Source of the DNA: Bdellovibrio sp. ZAP7 | Lineage (GTDB): Bacteria > Bdellovibrionota > Bdellovibrionia > Bdellovibrionales > Bdellovibrionaceae | NCBI RefSeq assembly: GCF_006874645.1 | Contig: NZ_CP030082.1 | Span: 2,170,001-2,234,000 of the forward strand | Length of the DNA: 64,000 bases | Direction of reading: 5' to 3' | Part shown: positions 26,703 through 35,331 of the stretch, in pieces | Layout of the letters: each line of letters opens with the position of its first letter | Numbering within the stretch: position 1 is the stretch's first letter | Notes under the pieces: generated by a model | What the model saw: the letters and a program-made list of their open reading frames with translations, nothing else | Told to the model about the DNA's origin: nothing | Database searches by the model: none | Made by a program: the position numbers and the translations under genes

Positions 26703-27323
26703 TTAAGAGTTCGCTTTTCTTTCAAAGTATTGAAGGTCGATGAAAATCGCGGAAGCCAGGATCAAACTGCGCTCTTCTTCGCTAAGCTCGGCGCGACCAA
26801 ACTCCACTAGGAAGTTATCCGCATCCATAAAGGCTTCTTTAAATAAGCCTGACCATTTCTTTCTGATAACGGCGGCTTCCTGGGAGTTTTTAAAGATAGG
26901 GAATGTCCAAAACTGCAAAAAGCCCGACTCCATTTTCATGATCACTCGGCCTTGGGGAGTTTCAATATCAAACTTCTTACGAAAGATACCAAAGCGCTGC
27001 TGAAGAGCACCTATATATTGCCCCCGCACGGAGAACACTTCCAGACGTTGAAAAAAGATCTTAAAAGGATGTTTTACGGTAAAGACCTGCTGCCGTTGAT
27101 TATCAAAGAAATGCAGTTCAAAGCTGCGCCAGTGACCCAAAAACTGTCTTATTAAAAGACCAAAAAAACCTTTTTGTTGTTCAGCGCAGAAGCCAATCAC
27201 CTGCCCGTTTTGATCGCAAATTTCATACTTATTGCGAGTTTCAAAACCGATCAACTCAGCCAATTCCTTGCGCTGACGAATGATCAATTGATTTTGGTCT
27301 TTAAGGGTTTCCAACAACGACAT
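26703..27323 (-). CDS. Phospholipid scramblase-related / LURP-one-like protein
   Basis: 206 residues with the tubby-like scramblase pattern: YEICDQNGQVIGFCAEQQKGFFG, RSFELHFFDNQRQQVFTVKHPF, LEVFSVRGQYIGALQQRF and FDIETPQGRVIMKMESG, each a strand pair around a D/N-G turn. Bacterial members are uncharacterised; the eukaryotic name does not prove lipid movement. There is no signal peptide and no obvious C-terminal membrane helix. It stands alone between two exported-protein genes. Confidence 0.8.
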   Translation of the reverse strand: MSLLETLKDQNQLIIRQRKELAELIGFETRNKYEICDQNGQVIGFCAEQQKGFFGLLIRQFLGHWRSFELHFFDNQRQQVFTVKHPFKIFFQRLEVFSVRGQYIGALQQRFGIFRKKFDIETPQGRVIMKMESGFLQFWTFPIFKNSQEAAVIRKKWSGLFKEAFMDADNFLVEFGRAELSEEERSLILASAIFIDLQYFERKANS

Positions 27324-27370
27324 AGATCGATCCTTCGTTAGATAATCTAGTAAATCGTAATTGAAGTTTC

Positions 27371-27730
27371 TTATGGCGACAAGGTGGCGTTACGAATCAA
27401 CGTCGATTCATCACAGGTGCTGTCATACTCATCCAAAGCCGTAGAACTCACGGTTTGATATCCTGATTTGGAAAATACCAAATGCGCCCGCCCCATCCGT
27501 TGAGACGCGCCAGGAACGTGGTGATATTCGCCGTTTGCATCCGTGATAGTAATGGGCTCTTGGCGCCCATAATGAGAGACAAAATCGACCTGCACATTAG
27601 AAATTGGATTTCCCAGGGTGTCCGTGACGACTCCCGTAAGAATCCAAGTCTTGCCGCATTTTTGCTCTGGACAGTCCGTTAGACATCCCGACAAAAATGG
27701 AAGAGTAAGCAGTAGATATCGAAGGCCCAT
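27371..27730 (-). CDS. Lipoprotein with carboxypeptidase-regulatory-like (CarboxypepD_reg) domain
   Basis: 119 residues. A lipobox LSGC at about 13-16 predicts lipid attachment at C16. The mature part is a single CNA-B/CarboxypepD_reg-like sandwich: LTGVVTDTLGNPISNVQVDF, then ITDANGEYHHVPGA, then AHLVFSKSGYQTVSS. Four cysteines follow or flank it. Such domains are structural or adhesive. Monocistronic in appearance. Confidence 0.8.
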   Translation of the reverse strand: MGLRYLLLTLPFLSGCLTDCPEQKCGKTWILTGVVTDTLGNPISNVQVDFVSHYGRQEPITITDANGEYHHVPGASQRMGRAHLVFSKSGYQTVSSTALDEYDSTCDESTLIRNATLSP

Positions 27731-27802
27731 TCCCTAAGTATAAACCAGGGACGCACTAAACATGCGGTTATTTTATCTTAACCGGGTCGTATTGGGACGG
27801 GC

Positions 27803-28225
27803 TTACTTACCCACCTGTGGGTACCACTTAAATTCTTTGCCATCCCAGTACAGAGTGCCCGAGGTCGCAAATTCTTCGGAGAGCTTTAGAGTATCACCTT
27901 TGGCAGAAGGAGCTTTGCCGGAGCCTTTGATCGTGGCTTTTTCGATAGGTCCTTTATGTAGCTCCCAAAGGTTCATCCACATTAAGTCCGTAAGGCCTTT
28001 GATAGACTTTTCCCCCGCACCGATAATGACCTGCTTGCCGCTTCCAAATTTGATGCGAATGCCCCGCTTATTAGAGTTTTCGACGAGGTCTGCGACGTCT
28101 TCCTTTGTGTCGCCATCGAAGTCTCCTTTGATGGAACATGGCTGCGCAAAACAATGGGGTTTTATTTGAGCATTTAACATTGCTGGAGCAACTAAAAGAG
28201 CAAGTGTTATGAAGGCTGATTTCAT
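27803..28225 (-). CDS. Exported protein with an FG-GAP/EF-like Asp loop
   Basis: 140 residues from the ATG at 28225 (MKSAFITLALLVAPAMLNA signal peptide); an upstream in-frame ATG at 28240 is less likely. The segment IKGDFDGDTKEDVADLVEN is an aspartate loop of the VCBS/FG-GAP sort, which may bind calcium. Two cysteines flank the mature N-terminus (HCFAQPC). Function unknown. Confidence 0.75.
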   Translation of the reverse strand: MKSAFITLALLVAPAMLNAQIKPHCFAQPCSIKGDFDGDTKEDVADLVENSNKRGIRIKFGSGKQVIIGAGEKSIKGLTDLMWMNLWELHKGPIEKATIKGSGKAPSAKGDTLKLSEEFATSGTLYWDGKEFKWYPQVGK

Positions 28226-28425
28226 AGATTCATGATTCAAAACTTAGTCTCCAATGTCACATCCAAAACCGGGCGGCTGGACTGAAAATGACTTCTTAGG
28301 GACGGTTGGCATTTGAAAATATTCCCACGCCGTTTTTGGGCCCTATCCTATAAACTTCCAGGTTCGTTCCGGAGCCCACGAGATTAAAAGATTTTTATCT
28401 GTTTGCGAGGTTAATTTCAGACGCG

Positions 28426-28499
28426 GCCCCGTTCTAGGACATTTGTTGACGCCTTGCTTGATCTGGATTACAAATCTGCCACTTAAAAAACAACGGGGC
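28426..28499 (+). promoter_or_regulatory. Probable promoter of the pga operon with flanking dyad
   Basis: TTGACG (28446-28451), 17 nt, then TACAAA (28469-28474) is a reasonable sigma-70 match, about 88 bases before pgaB. It is framed by GCCCCGTT (28426-28433) and AACGGGGC (28492-28499), a perfect inverted repeat, one arm upstream of -35 and one in the leader. The remainder of 28241-28561 holds no gene and no riboswitch I can recognise. Confidence 0.5.
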
Positions 28500-28561
28500 A
28501 ATCCCCCGTAAGCGGTGTAAAAACGATGACTTCCGTCCAAGACGTGAACTTACTAAATTTG

Positions 28562-30166
28562 ATGCTGAAATCAGCCCGATTTCTTATCTCATCGCTTGCC
28601 CTGCTTTGCAGTGCTGTCGCGACAGCGCAAGTTCTGAATTCGCCCGCAATGACATCCGCTCCACCAAATTCTTTTGCAGTTCTTTGCTACCATGACGTCA
28701 GCACGGGCTTTGTCGGCAACGAGTTCAGCATCCGCAAAAAAGATTTGGTCGACCAATTCGATTATCTTAAAGCTCACTATAACGTCGTAAGCCTGCAAGA
28801 CATCATCGATGCCAATCACGGCAAAAAAACTCTGCCACCAAAAGCTGTTCTTATCACAGTGGATGACGGCCTGGCTTCATTTTATGATAATGTCTATCCA
28901 TTGCTAAAACAGTATAAGTACCCAGCTGTCTTTGCTGTTGTGACGAAATGGACAGAAGACGGCGCGGCTCCTGATTATGGCTTTAAAGATTCCAATCCTA
29001 AGATGGCGAACTGGAAGCAGCTTAAAGAAATGCAAAAATCAGGATTGGTTGAGATTGTCTCTCACACTCACGACCTGCATCAGGGCCAAGTTTTTAATCC
29101 TCAAGGTAACCAGGCAGCTGTTGCAGGTTATTTTAAATACGATCCAACGACAAAGTCCTATCAATCCGAAGAGGAATTTGTAAGCCGCGTTCAAGCAGAT
29201 CTTAAAAAGAGCAACGAGGCCCTTAAGAAGCACTTAGGAAAAGACAATACCGTCATCGTTTGGCCTTACGGCCAATCCAATGGGCTGTCACGCAAAGCTG
29301 CAGAAGACGCTGGCATGAAAATCCAGATGAGCTTGCGCCCTGGCCTCAACAACGCCAATGATATTTCTCATATCGGCCGCGGCCTTGTGATGTCGACGAT
29401 GGAGATCCCTCAATTTGCGACAGCTCTTGAGAATGCCTTCAATGATCAATTTCCGATGCGGATGATTCGCGTCGACATTGATAGTTTCTGGAAAAACACA
29501 GAGTCCGAAACCGAACAAGGCTTGGGAGATTTACTGGAAAAGGGCCTTGCCCTGGGTCCAAGCGCAGTTTTGATTAAAGCACTGTCTGATTCTGGCGAAG
29601 CTTATTTTGCAACAGATAAAATGAAAATGCATGGCGACTATTTAAATCGCACAGCACACACGATGAAAAATCGCGCTCGCGTAGCATACGCGTATGCGCA
29701 GTTTCCTCAGTCATTCGTGAAAAACACGGAACTCGCAACCGCTGCAATTCGTGACATGGCTAAGTTTACAGATTTGGATGGCGTCTTTTTTGAGGTTTCT
29801 CCGAAAGACAACTTAGAGGAGCTTCCACTTCAAACCTTGATCTCGACGGCTCAATCGATTCGTCCCCGCTGGAAGTTTGGCATCATTGGTCAACAGCCTT
29901 TGAATCCCAATATGTTTGACTATGTTATGCTGACGAGCGCTCAACTGGAAAAGGCGAAAACCTTGCCAGGAGCTGGCATTATCCCGGCCAAAGAAGTCGT
30001 GTCTTTACCAAAAGATTATAAATCAGATGCCGCTCACCTGATTGCCCAAGGTTACTTGAATTTATATTATGATGTGAACTTTAAAGGATTTGAACCGGAT
30101 CCAGAATTTACCAATCTGTTCTCGGTGATTAAAAGCGTCCCTCAACACAAGGGAGAGGCAAAATGA
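28562..30166 (+). CDS. pgaB: Poly-beta-1,6-N-acetylglucosamine deacetylase
   Basis: Partially deacetylates the exported PNAG polymer in the periplasm, needed for its secretion and adhesion. 534 residues from the ATG at 28562, with a signal peptide (MLKSARFLISSLALLCSAVATA). The NodB-type deacetylase domain shows YHDVS, the catalytic aspartates in ITVDDGLASF and the histidine motif SHTHDLH. The second half, after about residue 300, fits the glycoside-hydrolase-like C-terminal domain of PgaB (DIDSFWKN, VFFEVSPKDN). It overlaps pgaC by 4 nt (ATGA). Confidence 0.88.
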   Translation: MLKSARFLISSLALLCSAVATAQVLNSPAMTSAPPNSFAVLCYHDVSTGFVGNEFSIRKKDLVDQFDYLKAHYNVVSLQDIIDANHGKKTLPPKAVLITVDDGLASFYDNVYPLLKQYKYPAVFAVVTKWTEDGAAPDYGFKDSNPKMANWKQLKEMQKSGLVEIVSHTHDLHQGQVFNPQGNQAAVAGYFKYDPTTKSYQSEEEFVSRVQADLKKSNEALKKHLGKDNTVIVWPYGQSNGLSRKAAEDAGMKIQMSLRPGLNNANDISHIGRGLVMSTMEIPQFATALENAFNDQFPMRMIRVDIDSFWKNTESETEQGLGDLLEKGLALGPSAVLIKALSDSGEAYFATDKMKMHGDYLNRTAHTMKNRARVAYAYAQFPQSFVKNTELATAAIRDMAKFTDLDGVFFEVSPKDNLEELPLQTLISTAQSIRPRWKFGIIGQQPLNPNMFDYVMLTSAQLEKAKTLPGAGIIPAKEVVSLPKDYKSDAAHLIAQGYLNLYYDVNFKGFEPDPEFTNLFSVIKSVPQHKGEAK

Positions 30167-31392
30167 TTATTTCGTACCTGCCTGCGATTTTGAAATTCCT
30201 GTTTTTAGTTATTCCTTTCATGTTGCCGATGATCTGGATCATGGGCGCTTTCGTTTTCTATTTTAAAAGAGAACGCAAACGCCTGGAGCTGACTGAGTTT
30301 TCAGATCAGCCCTACACTATTTTGATTCCTTGCTATAACGAAGAAAACTGCGCGGAAGCGACGATCCGTTCGTTGGATCATTTGCCTGCTGATAAATGCG
30401 AAATCATCGCCATCAACGATGGAAGCCGCGATAAAACGCAAATGGTTCTGGAAAAATTGGCGATGACTCGTCCCCACATGCGCGTGATCAACCTAGTGCA
30501 AAACCGTGGTAAAGCCGCTGCTTTGACTTTGGGAGCGATGGCCAGCCGTTATGAATTCATCCTATGTATTGATGCGGATTCAGAGCTGGATTCGCAAGCT
30601 CCACGCATTATGCTTGAACACTTCCGTGACGAACACGTGGCCGGCGTAACTGGCAATCCACGCGTAAAAAACCGCGGGACACTTGTGGGTCGATTGCAGG
30701 TTGGCGAGTTCTCGGCACTCGTGGGCATGATCAAACGCTATCACCAGACTTTGGGTCGTTTATTTGCGTTGTCTGGCGTATTGGTGATGTTCCGTAAATC
30801 TGCAATTGAAAGCATCGGCTACTGGGACACGGACACTGTGACTGAAGACGTCGGTATCAGCTGGAAATTGCAAACCTCTGGTTGGTCATTGAAGTACGAA
30901 CCCAAAGCAAAATGCGACGTCTTGATGCCAGACACTTTGAAAGGCTTGTGGAAGCAAAGACTTCGCTGGGCCCAAGGTGGTTTTGAAGTTGTTCTTAAAC
31001 ACGGCAAATCTGTCTTAAACAGCCGCGACGTGGGCTTACGTTTGATCCTTTTGGAATATATCTTTTCTGTGACTTGGGCCTTTATGTTGCCGGTGACGAT
31101 TCTGTGCGCGGTATTCGGAACGAACTTGCACGACATCAACCCAAGTTATGCGATTTTATTGACTGGCGTAATGAGCTTCACCCAATTCTTGGTGGGCTTA
31201 TTTCTGCATGGTCGTTACGAGCGTTCGACGGGCCTGGGCTTTGTGGCCATCTGGTATCCGTTCGCTTATTGGATGATTAATAGTTTTGTTTTATTTGTGG
31301 CGATCCCGAAAGTGCTGTTTGGCCCAAAACGCCAATTCAGTTCATGGATCAGTCCCGATCGAGGCGGAGTAACTTATGCGAAAATTGATTGA
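30163..31392 (+). CDS. pgaC: Poly-beta-1,6-N-acetylglucosamine synthase, GT2 glycosyltransferase
   Basis: Processive inner-membrane synthase using UDP-GlcNAc. 409 residues with an N-terminal membrane helix (about 8-32). The GT2 domain has ILIPCYNEENC, INDGSRDKT, the DxD motif in CIDADSELD, the TED motif in VTEDVGISW and the product-binding QRLRWAQGG; about three further helices follow at 290-395. In other bacteria PgaC with PgaD is activated by c-di-GMP. It overlaps pgaD by 17 nt. Confidence 0.92.
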   Translation: MIISYLPAILKFLFLVIPFMLPMIWIMGAFVFYFKRERKRLELTEFSDQPYTILIPCYNEENCAEATIRSLDHLPADKCEIIAINDGSRDKTQMVLEKLAMTRPHMRVINLVQNRGKAAALTLGAMASRYEFILCIDADSELDSQAPRIMLEHFRDEHVAGVTGNPRVKNRGTLVGRLQVGEFSALVGMIKRYHQTLGRLFALSGVLVMFRKSAIESIGYWDTDTVTEDVGISWKLQTSGWSLKYEPKAKCDVLMPDTLKGLWKQRLRWAQGGFEVVLKHGKSVLNSRDVGLRLILLEYIFSVTWAFMLPVTILCAVFGTNLHDINPSYAILLTGVMSFTQFLVGLFLHGRYERSTGLGFVAIWYPFAYWMINSFVLFVAIPKVLFGPKRQFSSWISPDRGGVTYAKID

Positions 31393-31822
31393 AACTGGTT
31401 GCACACTAATTTTATGGGCTGTGTTCATCAGCGGTAGCAGTATTGCTATTTTTGATTTCTTCTTTAACGTCGAGGCGTCGGAGAAGATTACTTCTCACAT
31501 GCTTGTGATTGGCTGGGCACCCTTTTTCGCGGTCTTGATCTTTGGAGCGATGATGTTCCTGGTGCGTGTTTCAAAATACGATAACACTAAGAAAGCTATC
31601 GCAAGCGAACACACGGTCCAGTGGACTTCTGAAGAACTAGCACTTGCTCAAAATGGGAAAGTCGTGGATTTACATTTTGCTGGAGCAGGGCTTGCTTGCC
31701 AAGTAGTAACTCGTGATGAAGTTGCGGCAGTTTTGCATGCTGAAAACAAAACTGTGCATGTCACGGTTGCAGCTCAAACGACGGAAGAATCCGTTATGGG
31801 CCTAGTTCGCCAAGCATTCTAA
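31376..31822 (+). CDS. pgaD: PgaD-like accessory membrane protein for PNAG synthesis
   Basis: 148 residues with two membrane helices (about 8-27 and 41-64) and a C-terminal cytosolic part. PgaD is poorly conserved, so the name rests on topology and on its place overlapping pgaC by 17 nt. PgaD stabilises PgaC and helps bind c-di-GMP. No pgaA outer-membrane porin is found next to the set, so export must use another channel or pgaA lies elsewhere. Confidence 0.72.
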   Translation: MRKLIETGCTLILWAVFISGSSIAIFDFFFNVEASEKITSHMLVIGWAPFFAVLIFGAMMFLVRVSKYDNTKKAIASEHTVQWTSEELALAQNGKVVDLHFAGAGLACQVVTRDEVAAVLHAENKTVHVTVAAQTTEESVMGLVRQAF

Positions 31823-31852
31823 TTTTCGATATTTATTTTTTAAATGATAATC

Positions 31853-31884
31853 AGCCTGTCTTTAACTAAGACAGGCTTTTTTTT
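31853..31884 (+). terminator. Strong intrinsic terminator of the pga operon
   Basis: AGCCTGTCTT-TAACT-AAGACAGGCT, a perfect 10-bp stem with a 5-nt loop followed by eight T. It may also serve the opposing small gene that ends at 31888. Confidence 0.95.
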
Positions 31885-31887
31885 CGT

Positions 31888-32070
31888 CTATCGTCCAAAA
31901 GATTCAGCGACGGCGGTTGTGAATAGCACCAAAAAACAACCAGAAAAGAAGACGTGAAAATCTGTTGTCTCGAGTTTATCGATAAGACTGATACCACTGC
32001 CCAAGGCAATCATACCGGCGAAATAAATTGATTCTTTTCTACGTAATAGATGAAGTCCCACAGATGTCAT
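31888..32070 (-). CDS. Possible small two-helix membrane protein
   Basis: 60 residues: a basic N-terminus (LHLLRRKES), helix one about 16-30, a DKLETTD loop, helix two about 38-54. This positive-inside pattern looks real, but there is no ribosome binding site before the ATG at 32070. No family recognised. The 180 bases between it and the protease gene hold short hairpins (GACCC/GGGTC) only. Confidence 0.4.
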   Translation of the reverse strand: MTSVGLHLLRRKESIYFAGMIALGSGISLIDKLETTDFHVFFSGCFLVLFTTAVAESFGR

Positions 32071-32249
32071 GTAAACAAACTAAAGCTTGTTGTCATGAGA
32101 TTTTGTTTAGATGCGGCTTGTAAATTGCTTAGCCTTATCCGAGATCTATTAAAGACCCTTAGGGGTCAATAAATCGCACTTGAGGCTATCAAGGGACGCC
32201 ACTTTACGTCCTTTGATCAATCTTTATTCACGTTGGCGGAGTACCTGGG

Positions 32250-33602
32250 ATGACAAATAGCATGTTTTTGGTGATTTCGGTTTTAATGACACTGACAGCC
32301 TGTACGAACTCCCAGGGCAATGGCAATTTGGCTAAATCTAAAGCCCGTGACAATATCTACGATGGCGAACTGACCCGCGAAGAAGACCTTATTTCAAAAA
32401 CGACAGTATTAATACATACAGGCAATGGCGTCTGCACAGGCAGCTTGCTAAGCCCCACGATTATCATTACTGCCGCGCACTGTGTGACCGAAGAAAAGTC
32501 TCCACGTACACTTATCCCTGCAGAGAATTTCACGATCCTAGAGCCGTCGAATGCCAGCACCTTTTCTGAGTGGATGAAAAACCCGGTGCCTGTTGCAAAG
32601 GTCGAAAAAACCATCGCTCATCCCATTTATTTGGGCTTAACTCAAAGCACTTCACATTACGATAAGGGATATGACGTTGCTTTGATCAAGTTGAAAACTC
32701 CGATGCCAGCGAAGTATAAAGCCGTAGTGATCTCTGACAAGTATGAAGCGTTGACGCGGAATCAAATTCGCATCGCAGGTTTTGGTACACACTCGAATGA
32801 CGTTGAATTGGAGACCTCGCTGGATGGTCGCCTTCGTAACGGCAATGCGACTTTGAATTTAAATGATATTGCTATCACAGCTCCGATAGATTCTCCTGGA
32901 CACCCCAAAGAGATTCCTTATTTGGTTACAAATAGACCGGAGTCATCGATTTTGTCTTTGGTCAAAAGCCCCTCCGACACCAGTCTTTGTCACGGCGACT
33001 CGGGCGGCCCGGTGTACTTTGAAAAAGATGGCAAAATCAACTTGGTTGGCGTGAATCAAGGCATGAATGCGAAGGCCGGCGATAAAAACTGCGCCACTGA
33101 CGGTATTGCACAGACTATCGTGAACTTGGCGGGCCCGTCCCTTCGCTTTGTACTCTCTTCCTATAAGGAACTGACGGGCGAATCTTTACCAAACAAAGTC
33201 GTTCCAGCGGAAGAAGATTCCTATACTTTTGAATTCCAACTGAAGAACAATGAGCTTCATCCGAAAAACGAGGACACAAGCATTGAAGGTTTGTCCGTTC
33301 TTCATGATGATACGACCGGCGAATCGGCATTTATGGAAAACGACAGAGTGGAAGACATGTGTAAGACAGGAAAATTCTTCGGCAAGTATCCATCACTGCT
33401 GCTCTTGTTTCAGAAAACCCAATTTGACGGGAAACTGCCTCTAGCTTTGATGGTCACAAGGGACAACGTATTTCAACAGCTGGTGGAGGCTCGTATTGAA
33501 GCTCGTGGTGACAAGGTAAAAACCGTTATCCTGACGTCGAAAGGATACTTGTCTGCAGAAATGCCTTTCATCAAGTGCAACCCTCCCGCTGATTCCAAAT
33601 AA
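32250..33602 (+). CDS. Trypsin-like (S1) serine protease lipoprotein
   Basis: 450 residues. The lipobox LTAC places the lipid anchor at C18. The S1 domain has the full triad: H77 in TAAHC, D142 in YDVALIKL and S251 in GDSGGPV, with paired cysteines (C62/C78, C247 and later ones). After the protease domain (about 310) there is an extra 140-residue region of unknown fold with two cysteines. A surface protease suits prey attack or envelope turnover. A terminator follows within 25 bases. Confidence 0.93.
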   Translation: MTNSMFLVISVLMTLTACTNSQGNGNLAKSKARDNIYDGELTREEDLISKTTVLIHTGNGVCTGSLLSPTIIITAAHCVTEEKSPRTLIPAENFTILEPSNASTFSEWMKNPVPVAKVEKTIAHPIYLGLTQSTSHYDKGYDVALIKLKTPMPAKYKAVVISDKYEALTRNQIRIAGFGTHSNDVELETSLDGRLRNGNATLNLNDIAITAPIDSPGHPKEIPYLVTNRPESSILSLVKSPSDTSLCHGDSGGPVYFEKDGKINLVGVNQGMNAKAGDKNCATDGIAQTIVNLAGPSLRFVLSSYKELTGESLPNKVVPAEEDSYTFEFQLKNNELHPKNEDTSIEGLSVLHDDTTGESAFMENDRVEDMCKTGKFFGKYPSLLLLFQKTQFDGKLPLALMVTRDNVFQQLVEARIEARGDKVKTVILTSKGYLSAEMPFIKCNPPADSK

Positions 33603-33622
33603 GAAGTTTTTTTCCAGAACAG

Positions 33623-33650
33623 CCCCAGAGAGAAATCCCTGGGGTTTTGT
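33623..33650 (+). terminator. Intrinsic terminator after the protease gene
   Basis: CCCCAG, a 10-nt loop, CTGGGG, then TTTTG. It lies 20 bases past the stop and overlaps the upstream region of the PAS gene. Confidence 0.75.
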
Positions 33651-33700
33651 TCTTGAAACTTGAGCTGAAATTATGCTCCAATGCCGTTGTGAGGGGTCAC

Positions 33701-34693
33701 TTGGATTCAAATCAAAAGAAAAAGCCGATTGAGTATTTCAATTTTTGGCAGATTCAAAACAAAATGACTTTGCTTTCTTTGATTGCCGTGTTGGTTTTGG
33801 CGGCGCTGTATGCAATTGGCAACGTCCTTTTACCTCAATACAGAACATTCCAATTCGTTGCCTTCATCGTCTTGATACCGACCTTCGCCTGCTTTGGGAT
33901 TGCAACCTGCCATGCCTCTAATCTTGAATCAGCAAAGGCAAAACGCGTTTACGGTATTTTATTAGAGCGCCTTTCTGAAACTGAGAGCTCGCAACTGACA
34001 CTGGATCGCTTTTTTTCCATTTCCAGTGACCTGATGGCCGTGGCCGGGAAAGATGGCTTGTTGAAAAAAGTCAGCTCCTCCCTGATAAATACATTGGGTT
34101 ACAGCGAAGATGTTTTACTTACCACTCCCTTCTTCGAATTCATTCATCCCGACGACAAAGAAGCCACTCGCAAAAATATCGATGCGCTGAACTTGGGGTT
34201 GCGCACGATTGGCTTTGAAAACCGCTACCGCGCAGCAGATGGTAATTTTCGCACACTAAGTTGGAGTGCGGCAGCTGATAAAGAGCTTGGTGTTCGATTT
34301 GCTTCGGCTCGTGATGTGACTGAAGAGCGCAACTATCAAATTCGCATGCAGCAGATTATGGATGCAGCCCCCTTTATTTTAATGATCAAAGATATCGAAG
34401 GGATCATTACTGGCTGCAACGCTGCCTTGGCGGAGTCTTTGAATGTTTCTAAAGAGCAACTTCTGGGACAAAACGCGAAAAACTTAATGACGGCAGAAAG
34501 TTATGCGGTCATCCAGGTCCAAGAAGATCAAGTACTGAAATCACAACGACCACTATCATTTGATGAAGTTTTGTATGATCAGGGCGATGCCAGAACTTAT
34601 CGTTCGACGATTTTCCCGATCTTTGATCAGGCAGGGAAAATCGTCTCAGTGGGTAAAGTCTCGATAAATATCGCGGGTGGCAATCGTACTTAG
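33701..34693 (+). CDS. Membrane protein with two PAS domains and no output domain
   Basis: 330 residues from a TTG at 33701 preceded by GAGGGG; the frame opens at another TTG at 33647, so the start is uncertain. Two membrane helices cover about 22-70 (LLSLIAVLVLAALYAIG and FVAFIVLIPTFACFG). The first PAS domain (about 105-215) has GYSEDVLLTTPFFEFIHPDD and ends in the usual DVTEER; the second (about 220-325) contains MKDIEGIITGCNAALAESLNV. The protein stops after the second PAS with no kinase, cyclase or methyl-accepting part. It may signal by protein contact or be a decayed kinase. Confidence 0.82.
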   Translation: MDSNQKKKPIEYFNFWQIQNKMTLLSLIAVLVLAALYAIGNVLLPQYRTFQFVAFIVLIPTFACFGIATCHASNLESAKAKRVYGILLERLSETESSQLTLDRFFSISSDLMAVAGKDGLLKKVSSSLINTLGYSEDVLLTTPFFEFIHPDDKEATRKNIDALNLGLRTIGFENRYRAADGNFRTLSWSAAADKELGVRFASARDVTEERNYQIRMQQIMDAAPFILMIKDIEGIITGCNAALAESLNVSKEQLLGQNAKNLMTAESYAVIQVQEDQVLKSQRPLSFDEVLYDQGDARTYRSTIFPIFDQAGKIVSVGKVSINIAGGNRT

Positions 34694-34704
34694 TATAAAA
34701 TAAT

Positions 34705-35331
34705 TTAAGGGTAGATCGGAATTTCAAGTCCTTGAATGAATTTCCAGAATTTTTCACTGTCGTACTTTTCGCCAAAGACAAATCTATTAAAGGCTCTGGC
34801 TTTCACGGAATCCGTTGCCCCCAACTTCATCAGATGTTCATAGATGATTTCATGAGAAATCATTCCTGCTTGTTGCACTGGCGACAGGCGATCCCAAAGA
34901 TCCTGGCTGATAATGAATGTCTTTTCACTAGGCAATGGCGAACGTTTACGGATCACCACCTGAAGCACTTCACAATGGGCCTCTGCTGGCTTAAAAAGGT
35001 GATTAGAGTCTTTGATGTTTGTTAGCGCAACACCCGCTTTAAAATCAATTTCTGAACGGATGGCCTTGAGACGACTTAGATACTGCTCACCCAATTTTGG
35101 TGCGACACTTTTAAGGTCAGTAAACTTCTTCTCAACTATCGCGTAGGGATCTTTCTCGCTCGCATTGGGTTTTAAATTCCCTTCATAGAAATCCAGGATC
35201 TGCGCGGACTCATTCGAGCCTTTGCAAAAAACACCATCCCCACCATTGCCGACTTTATTGCCTTCCGCCTGCACCAGACATACGGAAAGCAAAATCAAAA
35301 TAGAACTGCTAACGGGATAACGGAATTTCAT
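34705..35331 (-). CDS. Exported NGGDGV-type protein with metalloprotease-like HE motif
   Basis: 208 residues from the ATG at 35331, with a signal peptide (MKFRYPVSSSILILLSVCLVQA). The mature N-terminus NKVGNGGDGVFCKG and then ILDFYEG are a pattern I associate with a recurrent exported family in Bdellovibrio. Later, the stretch QQAGMISHEIIYEHLMKLGA carries an H-E-x3-E-H arrangement reminiscent of, but not equal to, a zinc-protease HExxH. Activity is unproven. It overlaps the upstream lipoprotein gene by 23 nt and so belongs to the TIGR02147 regulator operon. Confidence 0.78.
   Translation of the reverse strand: MKFRYPVSSSILILLSVCLVQAEGNKVGNGGDGVFCKGSNESAQILDFYEGNLKPNASEKDPYAIVEKKFTDLKSVAPKLGEQYLSRLKAIRSEIDFKAGVALTNIKDSNHLFKPAEAHCEVLQVVIRKRSPLPSEKTFIISQDLWDRLSPVQQAGMISHEIIYEHLMKLGATDSVKARAFNRFVFGEKYDSEKFWKFIQGLEIPIYP

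Noticed and set aside
28241-28561. c-di-GMP riboswitch (GEMM) in front of pga
   Set aside because: The conserved GEMM core bases are not present in the leader.
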